64,000 bases of DNA from the NCBI GenBank assembly GCA_038503075.1, contig JBCAML010000003.1, positions 2,728,001-2,792,000 of the forward strand, in the 5' to 3' direction. The first letter of the stretch is position 1. Each line of letters starts with the position of its first letter. Source of the DNA: Gyromitra esculenta (taxonomy: Eukaryota; Ascomycota; Pezizomycetes; Pezizales; Discinaceae). Below, in pieces: positions 23,772 to 35,600 of this stretch. The notes under the pieces were generated by a model. That model ran no database searches and was not told the origin of the DNA. It saw nothing but the letters and a program-made list of their open reading frames with translations. The position numbers and the translations under genes are program-made.

Positions 23772-25661
23772 TGAACCCATGATACCAAGTACCTCATCTA
23801 CGTTTGCAGTGATGTATTTCAGACGAAAGGCAGTTTTTCCTGTAATATGTACGTGCATAGAGCATCTTGGTACTGGTAAGGATCACTCAAGGCTAAATCT
23901 GGGATGAACCGGGAAAAAAAAAACACCAAGAACATGGGGTTGTGGAGATCATGGGTCGAAATTGGATTCTACAGCATACGGCAAAAAAGATTGAGAGACA
24001 TGAGGCTTGGGATTTGGGGTTGTTATTGGCTCCCTAGAGTTTTCGAGGAAGATTCTAGTAGTTAGGTTAGGCACAGAGCCCTGTTAGTAGGCCCTAGTTT
24101 CTCGATCTTTTCTGCCGTACGCTGTATTTCTGAGATCTCGCCTAGCACATTCTGGAGATAACCAGGGTTAACAAATTGGATTTTTATTCTACGAGTGGTT
24201 GTTTGTCGATTAGGCTGCAGTCGATGATATGCTGTTTCGTGCCTAGACGTGAATGCTTGGCACCAAGGTTCGTTCCTCACGCAGCGGCAATATATGGAAA
24301 ATAGGCTGGGCATGAGACAGGATAATATGATGTTTTGCTAGAAAGAACTTCGAACGGTGCTAATGATCGCCTATAGAGTTAGCTTTATGTGTCTAGGTAG
24401 GTATGTACCAGAGAATTTTCTATCCGGTATAAGTTATTGATATTACTAGTACGTACATGTGTACATCTTAGACCAACAAGAGAACAAGAGTAGTAAAGGC
24501 AATATAAGTTATTAGTAACATAGCCCTGCGGCCACCTCTATGCTTACCAGGAAGCCTTAGATGTATCAAGCACTTGCGGTGAGAATAGATCCGCAGTAAT
24601 TGTGTCCCATACTAAGGTAACTTTCGAAATCCCAGAGATCAAATCCACCTCCCCAAGTAAAGCTTCGGGCCAAGGATCGGGATATGACCGGCCACTAAAC
24701 CCATCCCACCACGCTAAAGGTATGTGTGCGATGAAACATACGACCGTTACTAGAATACACTAGTTGGAGTACTCGGATACATCATGAAGAACCTGAAAAC
24801 AAGCATATTAGGTTGATCGATCACTAAGTCGATAGCTAGATCAAGCTAACTAAAAACCTCGACCTAGAACGTGTATTTTCAGGTTTTTCATATGGTATTC
24901 GAGTACAATGGGAAACCCATGCTAATAGCCAAAGTCCTCGCTTGCAATTGCTGTATCGGGCGGACGAAAAAATTCCGCCGAAGATGACATTGTATTCGTT
25001 CTGAATCACTTGCTTAAGAGAACCTGAAATGCTCCTCCTAACCTTTCCCCTCACTCACCATCCCATGGAGTTAGTTTTTATAGGCTTCTTTCGGCACGAT
25101 CTTATCGGATGGCCGGTCCGGCTGGCGTACAAAAGTGGAAAAATTATTTGTGCAATTCCCACACCTGCTAACGTCTATAATCAATTGGCTAAGCTGTGTT
25201 TTTACAAGGGCTAGTTGGTGCCTGCATTCACACGATAGCTATACTTTAGGATAATCTTGATTCAGGCTGATAGTAACTTAATTAGTCGGTTGGCCCCGGA
25301 TATATGCAGCAGCCAGTGAGTAGTACTATAAACATGGCTGAACTATATCTAAATTCTCAAAAATTTAGTAGTAATTATTTTTACTAACTGTTACTCTAGT
25401 CGCCATATTGTGCCATTGAGAGTAAGATCGAGAATTCTAGTATATAGGTATAGTTATATGGTCCGGTTGGGCTGGCCAATTGGGGTATCAAGTGGGAGAT
25501 TAGAGAGAGAAAAGTCATGTGTTCATTGCAAAATCAATTCCCTAGTACAATCGCCCTCCAAACAACAGTAACCTAGCTATCTAGTAACTACATGTAGCCA
25601 GTACAAAAGCCAACAATATCACGGTAGCTTAATAAAAGAGAAGCAAAAAGAGAAAGAAGTT
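23772..25661. other. AT-rich spacer with dispersed repeat
   Basis: No gene seen. It contains one copy of a dispersed repeat (about 23978-24145). The remainder is AT-rich with frequent stops. Confidence 0.5.
23978..24145 (+). repeat. Dispersed repeat, copy 1 (partner at 59143-59305)
   Basis: The segments share, in the same order and spacing, GGCTTGGG, TTATTGGC, AGAGTTTTCGAGGA, CTCGATCTTT and ACGCTGTA. Most differences are C/T or G/A. No terminal inverted repeats were recognised, so the class of the parent element is unknown. Confidence 0.65.
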
Positions 25662-26961
25662 TTAAATTAGTCCCTTGCCTTTCAATTCAGTCTCCGTCCA
25701 ATTCCACAGCTTTATCGCCATATTTGCATCACTGCCGTGTTTACTGGGCTTAGATTTCTTGGCAACGGGAACAAAATATTCACCAGAATCTCCACTCTCG
25801 AATTTCGTACTCGCTACAGTAAAGAGACTCGTAAAAGCGCCTTTCTCGGGGCTAGAATATAACCTAAGGCATTTCAGAAGTGGCTGAACGTTGAACGAGA
25901 GACCAGTAGTTTGAGTATTTAAATTTCTAGTCGGGGACATCGTAATTAGATGAAGTTTCTAGATAAGGTTGGCCCCTAGTGGAATGGTAAGAGAAAAGGA
26001 AATAAACTCACGTATCAACAGCACCAGGATGCACACTGGCTGTCCATATCTCTCCTGTGGCTGTCGCCGTTGCATCGGGTGGGAACCTCCCCGCGACTCG
26101 ACGAGTCTCGTTGTTTGAGCCCGGACCATACCTTTTGTGTAGTTCCTTTGAGTGCAAAACGTTCGCTAGCTTGGACATACCGTACCTCGAAAGTTCTGAG
26201 CCTGATATTTGTTTCATGTCTGAGAAATCAATACCGACTTTCGGTGCGAGCAAGCTGTGTCCGTTCGAAGTAACATTGATGATACGAACCGCTCCTGGAG
26301 TTGCAGTTGCGGCGGTGCGTAGTAACACAGGAAGGAGCATATGTGTGAGAAGCCAATGACTTAGATAGTTTGTCTTCATGAGTAGCAAGGCCATTTATGT
26401 TAGTCAGTTCTCGCAAATGGAGGTGAAACGCCTGGGTTTACCTGGAATTGCGATTCATAACCGTCGATAGATTCGGCAAACTCAACTGCCATTATACCAG
26501 CGTTGTTTACCAAACCATGGAGTTCAGATTCTTTGCTGTCAGAGAGAGAAGTCGTTAGTACTGCTCTAGTGTATCAACCATGCAGTAGGTGTAGTGACTG
26601 GGAAGGTACCTTAAGAAATCCCTGGCTGATGCCGCAACACTAGTTAAGTCCATCATATCCAATTTCAAGAATCTGATGTCCGCAGTTGGCACGTTTTCTC
26701 GGATTTCTTCAATGGCGGCGGTAGCTTTCGCCTCTGATCTCGCCGCAAGATAAACTTTTGCACGGTGTTCTGCCAGTTGCCTGACGGTTTCCTTCCCTCT
26801 GTTGAAGTCAGCAAGAGGATTCAGCATCGATCCAGCTTGATAATATCCACCCATCCTAGAACAAAAGGCAAAATATAAAACACTTACATGCCAGTATTTG
26901 CACCTGTTACGAGATATGTTCTCCCAGTCAAGTCTGGCAATTGGCTTGGTTCGAATCCCAT
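25662..26961 (-). CDS. Short-chain dehydrogenase/reductase (327 aa)
   Basis: Five exons: 26961-26888, 26798-26610, 26535-26442, 26373-26012, 25926-25662 (984 nt). Splicing at CAACAG (26799) joins TGANT to GIG, restoring the classical SDR cofactor motif TGANTGIG at about residues 19-26. Further motifs are LVNNAGIM, the Ser of INVTSNGH (about 155) and the catalytic pair YGMSK (Tyr183, Lys187), followed by VHPGAVDT. An Asp residue in KLDMMD fits an NADP(H)- or NAD-dependent enzyme of the classical subfamily; WW-domain-oxidoreductase- and retinol-dehydrogenase-like fungal SDRs look like this. The substrate is unknown and there is no obvious metabolic cluster around it. Confidence 0.85.
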
Positions 26962-27891
26962 TTTGAGAAGCAGTACTGAAAAGCTGATGAAAGATATGGT
27001 TTGAAGTTCGTCGAATATTGGTTCTTGTTGGCTATGCTCTTTGAATGTGAATATTGCTATTGCGATGGTTTTCTCCTAGGATGAATAGGAAACCCTTGAC
27101 GGACAATGCGAAGCTTATATATTCTCTGGAAGTCAAATCCACGAGCCCTCATTGGAGCTTCATGAATCTTCAAGGCCTCTTCTAACTCGCCAGATACGAA
27201 AAAATATTACCATAGCTATTCGAAATCTAACTTTCTCCGTCACCGATGATGCCTCCGTACCTAATTACCCCTGAAACTCATAGCTTGAAAAGGGAATTTT
27301 CTGAGCTTCAGGACAAAGGGTACATGTAGTAACTGGATCGCATCTACAAACCGTTGGCTGCGCCTTCCTGGTCACGTGTTCAAGTTGGTTTGTTAGTCTA
27401 ACCAAACTTGGAAGAAAGATGGTAAGCTGATTGCATTTGCAAGGGTGCAACGCTAAGACACGTTGATACGAGTGTAATTATGCTCCATCGAAACACCAGC
27501 CTCTATCTAATAAAATATACAATCAGGACAGCGGGTAAAACTACTCCCACAACTCCTTCTTAAGGAAATTCAGACTTAGCACTTATTGCTATCGTACTAC
27601 ATATCTCTTCAAGTATACTATTCTATCCAACCCAGAATAACATCCAATCCGATGTCGGGACAACCAATTCCCCGCGCCGGAGTATTCTATCTCCGATCAC
27701 ATGATACACGCGTGTCTTACTGACACTATCTACTCTCTCTAGTTCAGGACCCCTCAGTTTTTAGAGTTGGTGTTCCTACTCGGGCAATTTTCAAGTCAGC
27801 TGCATTTCATCCGAATATTACTCTACCTCATTAGGGGGTTTTCCAACAACCACCAACAATAACGCCGCGGACAACACGAGATTCGAGCGTA
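26962..27891. other. Divergent intergenic region
   Basis: Shared upstream region of the SDR gene (minus) and the second bZIP gene (plus). No gene or repeat recognised. Confidence 0.5.
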
Positions 27892-29102
27892 ATGCCCGAT
27901 AAAGGAAGTGCTGAAGAAGAAAATCAACTTATGGAGCTCTCATTTCCCAAGCCTCTTGCAGATGACTGGGCAGGAATCAGCAGCCCGAAAGAACGGAAGA
28001 AAATCCAAAACAGGCTGGCGCAGCGAGCATATCGTAAGTTTGAATGTTGATAGCTCACCTACGTACCGTTTAGTGTACGTAGTTCTCCTTTACGATCTGT
28101 GCTTATAATTCATTCTACGAGATAGGGCAACGTAACTCAAGGAAAGGCGGCCTGCAGCTGAGGATCAAGTTTTTCAACCCAAGTGATAAAAGCCGCGTGT
28201 TAAATCCAGCTGCAGAGGTGCCAACAAAAAAGAGGTCTCTCCTCAATAACCCGGTAGCACCCCGTAAGTATTAGCTGGATTCGAGTGATATATATAGTAG
28301 GCCTAATGTTTCGATTTAAATAGCTACAGATGCCCCATCAGTCGCAAACACGAATGATCCTAATCAGGCTTTCAATGCGGAGGCTGGTGGGACGAACGTT
28401 CCCATGCCGGATAACATCTCTCCAAGTGTTATTTCCAGTGAATCGTCCATTCCAGTATTCGAAACGTATTCAGATGCTCTGATACCAATGAGAGTTCGAG
28501 GCACAAGGGAAGATTGGATAGATCCACTACTCAGTCAAGGCTGCACAGTACCCATTGACCACGAATTTATTAACCTAATCTATTACAACGTCATTCGAGC
28601 CTTTGAAGTCAATACCGGCAGCTTAGGCTTGACAACGCGCCTGCTTACACTAGACATATTATCGCCTTTTAACCTTGTAACCCTTGGAGGCACCGTATTG
28701 GAGGAGGATGTAGAAAACGCAATCTCGATTACACCTGCATTTGATCCGACACGGAATCTCCCACCGGCGCTCCTGCCTACCATGTTACAGACCACAATTC
28801 TCCACCATCCATACGTTGACCTCTTTCCGTCTCCTAAGCTGCGAGACAACCTTCTCGCTAGATATGGAATGTTTGATGAGGATGAACTTTGCTTGGACGT
28901 CATGGGTCACTGCGATGGTGTTGGTCACGGCCTATCTGGGTTAATTGTATGGGGAGATCCCTGGGTCATATCAAGCTGGGAGGTCGCGGAGCATTTCGCG
29001 CAAAAATGGTCGTGGATGGTGGAAGGATGTGACGATCTAATACAATCCTCAAATTACTGGAGAGGGTTGAGAGGGTTACCGCCGTTGAATATAAGTGTAT
29101 AA
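27892..29102 (+). CDS. bZIP-like transcription factor with DUF3425 domain (352 aa)
   Basis: Exons 27892-28033, 28126-28263 and 28324-29102 (1059 nt). The basic region reads ERKKIQNRLAQRAYRQRNSR (about residues 34-53); the first intron splits the Arg codon after AQRAY, the same place as in the paralogue at 5257. The leucine zipper after the basic region is weak. The C-terminal half carries the DUF3425 signature: TILHHPYVDLFPSPKLRDNL, then a W-rich end (WEVAEHFAQKWSWMVEG) and SNYWRGLRG. It is expected to be a nuclear DNA-binding regulator; targets are unknown. It is divergent to the SDR gene, which makes that gene a candidate target by position only. The start is the ATG followed by PDKGSAEEE. 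Confidence 0.85.
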
Positions 29103-32100
29103 GTTCGTGTCATTTCTGACGGTTCGTTCAAGTGTTTTAACGCAAAGTACCACCCACAGCGGAATGGCTCTATGGTCTACTGGATGAGATTGTTTCTTCT
29201 ATTTTTTTTATAGATTCCTTATCGGTTTTATTTGTGTTCTGGTTTAGCGAGATGCATATGAACTCTATAGCATTAAATATATCTCCACTTCTGTTCTTCC
29301 ATCTAGCCCTCTTCAGCTACAGGAACCTACCTTCCTAAGGCAGAACTATGTTGTATTGTAGAAGCAATATGAACGAAATTTTGCTAGACAAAAACTAACC
29401 TACGATCACTCATGATCGATTACCTGAGACGGCTGCAATTAGCTTACATATGCCGGGGGTTCTGATTTTGGCCCAACCTTTTGTCTAAGGCAATAGAAAT
29501 AGGTCACGGATGTACATTATATAATATATACTTATAGTTTTACAGTTTCAGTTAAGTTTTACGGATTTCGTCACATCTACGCCTAAAGAAAAGCAAGTTA
29601 GTCCCCCAGAAAAATGCTAAACTAGAAACAAAAATCTGAGCCTCGTTGTGAACAGACCTATGCCTGTAGGTTCTAGGTAGGAATTAATGTAGTCGAAGAT
29701 TGCCTCTAGGATACCACAGAGAACTCGGCCCTGAGGTTCAAGACCTCAAGACATCTTAAGAACGTACGTTGTGTATTCAGGGGACGGGCAAAGGAGATCA
29801 ACCTGGACGAGCAAAGCTTTTAAGGCGCAAGCACTATATAACGCGACAAATAATAAGCCCCATTCGGCAAACAGTGTGAGTTTAAGGCTAGGTTTAATTT
29901 CACCACACCCTTGAGCTCCTCCAGGTGGAGGAGCCCAGATCTGGTCTATAAAATCTTCTGGGTATCTTCTAGCCGATCTTCCGGATGCTGGCACTCTTCA
30001 CAAATAGCAACAATGAATCACTGCGTATATTTTTCGACTGTACAGCCTCCAGTAAAATTACTGTAGAATTGTGGCAACTCGGGATCTGAAGCTTTCATTA
30101 ATCCTCTAAGCTCATCGGAAGGATTTTGGCAGCTACTCTACCCTACGTGGGGCGCTCGCTTACCCTCGTCTTTCTACGATAGTTCTACCGCAGACTGTAT
30201 ATATCCCGAGAATCCCTCCCATTTAGGCAATGAAACTATGAATCAGCAAAAAAAAATATCCCGAAAATCCTAGTTTACAAATGAGTCCACCTCTTTACAA
30301 ACGAACTAGTTTATTTATAGTACAAGTGGGATCAATTTAAACATGGGCCGTCCTATATATATCCCAAACGGAACTAAGAGGTGATTGGCACCAAAATACT
30401 AGTTTTTACACAAGTAAAAATTTTCCTACCCACCACCATGCTCACCACACATAACAACCTCAACTCTCGCCATCTTTTCAGTGCTTCAAATAAAGTAAGC
30501 TCCTAGGGTTAGACTAATACTTGGATATCTATGGTGGGTGGCCGTAATGAACTTTAGATTCATTGAAGTTTACGTGGCGATGATATGCGACAGAATAATT
30601 TTGGTGCTCGTCACGTGGGCTACAGCTATAGCCTAGATACTGAAGCTATAATAAAAAATTTGAATACCAGTCATCTCTTAGTTTCACTTCGTGTGTTAGC
30701 CGGCTGACTCATTTACAAAGTGAGCTGATTCACTCAAAACGGGCATTTTCGGAGCATCAGTCGGAACATATATACTCGGTATTAAGAAAACGAACTAAAA
30801 GCATGGTGATGGGGGTTTGGTGGTCTCTCCACGATACCATGGTATAAAACCCTCATCTTGCTTCCTGTTTCTTACTCTTAATACCAAGAATTTTCTTAGC
30901 CATGCTGGAGCTGGAAGCTATTTGTGAAAATCCCTGCAAGTTTTGAGCCGCACCTTATTTCGACATCTATGCCTCTAGGATAAGCTCCCACTATCAGCGG
31001 CAACTCTACAAATGTCGATCTAAAGGTCCGACTGGGACCGTAGAAACCAAGCGGCATAATCTTGGTTGGCTATTCCATGGGTTTAGACGCGTCCGGTGAG
31101 ACGGGGAGAGAGGATTGCCTGCTTGGAGCCCGTTTTGAGCTACCGGTAGCCTCTATCGATATCCAACTCTTCCTAGTATGTTCTCCTATTCATTATTTCA
31201 CCCCTTTTCAGCTTATCGACCCAACCTAGATAATTTAACTTGCAAAAGCTAAACATTTTTCGTTGATATCTAAGAATACATTGCTTGGGGCCTAAATACA
31301 ATCACCTCCTCGATCAGCTTGAGCGACCTATTATCTTTCGGAGTAATGTAAGATTATAGTATACCCCTATCGAACTGACTCTGGCACATTTCTCTATTTG
31401 CAATAGTTAACTGGACAGTGCACTGGCGACCGTATTTTGGGTTCTTACTACAACTGGTACTCTCGATGCCCTATCCCTAGCAATGAAGAGGTCCGCGCCA
31501 AACGCCCTGGACCATGTGGGTATGGATGAAGAGAAAGGCTAAGCTTGACAACAGATATCTTTTGTAACGCTTCATGCCTCCTCACTACTTTCTTAATGCC
31601 ATGAAAGCAAATGACGATAGATTGCGTTTCTCGGAGCAGCAGTTGAGAATCGATAGTGGCGTATCTTGCTGTTCAAGACTGATGTTTTTATCGATGCTAC
31701 CAAGCATGCCAGTCCACTCCAGTTGATCTCCCAACCGGACATATAAATTGTTATTACTTCTCCTTAAGAGTAATAACAGTATATATGGTCGGTTGGAGGA
31801 TCTTCTTGACTGACTCTGGCATACTCGGTATCGTTTTTCCCAGAAATAAGAGTGAGACTTTTTAGTCGACGCCCTTAGCAAATAAGGGGCTCTGATGAAA
31901 ACATCAGTTTCGAACAAGACGATATTCCTCGCGGTGGTTTTTACCTTCTGATCCGCTAAACACAGAATAAGGTCAATAGCTTTTTAGGGCTTTTCTTGCG
32001 GAAGTATCGAGGTCTTAGGCGCATACATGTGCATAATGCAAGCTCAAATATATATGATCTTTGTTTTAGGCACCTAGGCAATATTGCGTTTGGTTCTAAA

Positions 32101-32685
32101 AAATGCATTTTAAATTTTTTTTCCAAGAATAGAGTTTCTAGAACCTCCAACTAGATAGCTCTAGCGTAAACGTGAGTACAACATCGATAATCTGCCTGAT
32201 CATATTATGCGATATTATTTTTAGGCATCGTTTTAGTTTTTGCCTATTTGGAATGTCTGAGCAGCATCTATATATCAGCTCTCCTGTACGGTCACGTTCG
32301 CAAAGCCCTGGCACCTTGTTATAATATAAGGAATTCACAGTAGCTCTTAGCACGGAGAGGTAGACTGGAGCAGCCAACCGCACCGCGCGCAAGAAGTAAC
32401 TAGAATCAGCTAACTATACCAATCTTTAACGAATCGCTACTGTTGGAATGGCGATAATCCCACTGTATTCCTATAGATTTATTTAAATCGTGCCACATCA
32501 ACCTCGAAGCTTTCCCATCTCGTCTCAATAAATAGGTATAAAACATACACAAAAATGTAAATTCTAAAACCAAAATAGCAACACGTATAGCCTAGTTAAA
32601 TTTTCGCACAGCCCAAATCGAGACGTCCATATATTAAACATGATTAAAATCAGAAACAATACAGGCGACCTGCAAGCCCTAGTAC
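29103..32685. other. AT-rich gene-free block
   Basis: About 3.6 kb with frequent stops in all frames and no recognisable protein. It holds one MITE copy (30041-30199). The minus-strand open frame at 31585-31917 has no domain and is not called. Confidence 0.55.
30041..30199 (-). mobile_element. MITE copy A, 159 bp (Tc1/mariner-like)
   Basis: Bounded by TA on both sides with imperfect terminal inverted repeats of about 28 bp. It aligns end to end, in reverse orientation, with the 158-bp element at 39726-39883. Shared words include TACAGCCTC, GGGTAAGCGA, GAAAGCTT and GAGTTG. Differences from copy B are mostly transitions. It has no coding capacity and so must depend on a transposase elsewhere. 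Confidence 0.85.
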
Positions 32686-35600
32686 TCAGGCACCAGCAAA
32701 TTGCTCATCATAGTCTGCAGCTCTTCTTACTCCTTCCACAGAACGATGGTCAAGACCACCAACCGGTGCCCCGCACTCCGGACATCTTGCTAACTCCATA
32801 GGCATTCCGCATCTATCAACAGTAAACTTGATTGATTGGGTTAGAATGATACTCCACGAGCGAACATTTGAGCAGGTGATTCTTACAGGATGGTTGTTTT
32901 GGCAATAATACCAATGGCCTGTCCCCCGGAATTGAGTCGCCATCGCTTTGTATACTTCCTCTTTCTCTTTCGTCGAGACAAAGCTGTAGAAACTAATGCC
33001 GCTCAGCAGTCTTGAGGCTTTTGCTATGTCGCCTTTCAAGTAGGCTGTCGTTCCCTGAAATCGAGCACAGATGCGTTTACACTCTTCCAAGCTCTCTACT
33101 TCGGCAAGACGAACTGCAGCGATGGTGGCCTCTCGGTTTGCTTGCTCATCCGGTGACAATGGCTCCTTCGATTGATGACTTAGTTCCAATGCCACAAGTT
33201 GAGCATGGTAAACCCTGGCTTCAATCTCGTGTTGGGGTAGGTTTGCGTCCTTCGCACTTTGCTTCAGGCTGTTACAGCGGGTTTTCAATGTTTTCAGCGA
33301 AGTTACAATATCAGCATGTAGCTTTTCTCGGATAGGAGGATCGACCGCTAGATTATTATAGATAGTGTCCCAATCCCAGAGGATAGCCCAATTAAGACGT
33401 AGACATATGGCTTGTCCACGATATTGAAACCCTGTTTGAATGATAGATTCATCGAATGTAAAATTGCTAGCGATATTGCGTCGTCTTCTCGCGTCGATCA
33501 CCAGAGAATTTATCTTTCCAAAAGGTTGCTCGCTTCGAGCCATTGAATTCGTAAAACTGTTTGCTTTGTTGAGTAATGCCTGGCCTTTGCGTTTGTATTC
33601 TTTCAGAGTACGAGATGCTTGGGTCATGTCACCACCGATCGTAGCTTTGAGATTCTGTTGGACAAAGGCCTCCCTCTCAGTCTCGAGTTCTCTTTCTCTT
33701 ATCGAAACTTCGTCCAGTAACTTCATATATGCTGTTTGAGAGTTTGCAGCGAATCTTCGGGTTGCCTCGTCAAGAAGTGCTAGCTTGACGACTCTATTAT
33801 AGCGATGAATATCACGTAAGGGTACTCGACACTCAGGGCAACCTTTTGGCCCTTTGCCGGACGAAACACCAGTTGATGGCTTGGGCCCAAGTATTTTTCC
33901 TTCCGGATCAATCATGTACGACTCCTTCAAATCCATCAGTCCATCAAGATTTGCTAAAGTGTAAAAGTGCCCACACGTGAGAAATATCATCGGTGTTTCA
34001 TCGACGTCAGTCTCGCCGTAAGTTTCATACATAATGAAATCAACAATCTTTTCGAGGATTTCAGGTTCTGCACATTCTTTGCAAAACTTCACTTCCGGAC
34101 AGGCTTCGCCACACACTCCTGGACATCGATGTCCACAACTCAGGTCATTCTCGCAACGTTTTGAACAGGGGATTATATCGCATGGCACCGCACAAGGCAT
34201 CGTACATCGTTCACGATGAGCGCAAGTCCAAGAACACTGTTCTGCGCATGGTGGACAAGGTTCGTTGCATTTTTTGCTGCACTTTGAATGGCTGCAACGG
34301 ACTTCGCATGGTAAACTGCACGGGCTGCATGGTTCCGTTCCGTGACAGGCCTTTTGACACTGGTGGTTGCAGGTTGTGTAAGATCTTCCGCATTTACTAC
34401 GGCAAATGCCATGACTTATTTGTACAAACCCATCGCCGATCGATCTTTTGCAATCCCAGCAAGGGTTTATGCACTGATGCCCACAGGGTAGGTGATCGCC
34501 ACAGATTTCCGGGCATTTAACCTTTTTGATATCTCTATGACAAGGGACTCTGATCTCATGGCCACATAGAGGTGCCCTTTTCGTGACGGTTTGTTGACAT
34601 TTGACTTGATTAAGATTTCGTGCTTCGCGACATTCGAGTGAAACCGCAACATGTCCGCAACGCAGGGGTACCGAAGGAATTCTCTGAATACAGGCACCAC
34701 AATTGTCCCAGCATTTTTTTGGACATGAGTGCCCACACTCTGGGAATTGCTTGATGCATGGTTCCATGCACTTGACTGCCTTGTGTAAAATATCCGAGTG
34801 ACATTTCATGACACAGGTATGACCACAATCAAGTCGTAGTCCACACTTCCCCCCGCATCCCCCTTCAGGTGATTTTACCAAGAAATCTTCTGGACTCGAA
34901 ACGGAGATTCGAAGAGCGGGATGACGAGGACAGAGAAGCGGAAGTTCTGTCCCTATGTTACCGCCTTCCTCAAGCAATCCGATGACCTTGGCCCACATTT
35001 CGACTTTACCGGATGTCTCGGCGTTACCGATTATATACATCCCATCGCGTGCACGGCTTAGAAAGTTAGAATATTGTCTTTCCTAACAAAAAAAACTTGG
35101 AAGAATTTAATACCTCAAGAGCACATTGATCCGATTTGATGTTTTGAGAAATCCACAGATTCTTTGCTCATTGCTTCTGACCAAAGATACGATAATGACC
35201 TTTGCTTCATCTCCCTACAAAAATAAACACTGTTAATACCAAAAAAAAAAACTCCAAAAGACCGCTCAACCAACTCACCTGAAAATTATCCACTGTCGAA
35301 ACCCTGACAGCGTCAAGTAGCCTTCCTTTCTGCACTTCTTTCACTAAAACCGTTGGTGAACCTTCAGCATCTGAGTCATCCTCCAGATCTAATTGTTCTT
35401 GATCTTTATCACCGAGGATCAAGTCGAAAACAGATCCTAGCTTCTTTCTCAGTTTCTGTAGCTGCCCAAGGTAAGGTGTAAGAACGGCAATATCTCTTGA
35501 ACCATACACCCCTTGTCGAGACAAGTGTCTGACAAGCGCAACCACCATATCTGCTTCCCACTCATGCGTCTTAGAATTAGATTCACTATCCCCTGCGGAG

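Noticed and set aside
26940..26965. GGTTCGAATCCCA, resembling a tRNA B-box
   Set aside because: It is the reverse complement of the SDR start (MGFEPSQ); no cloverleaf could be formed around it.
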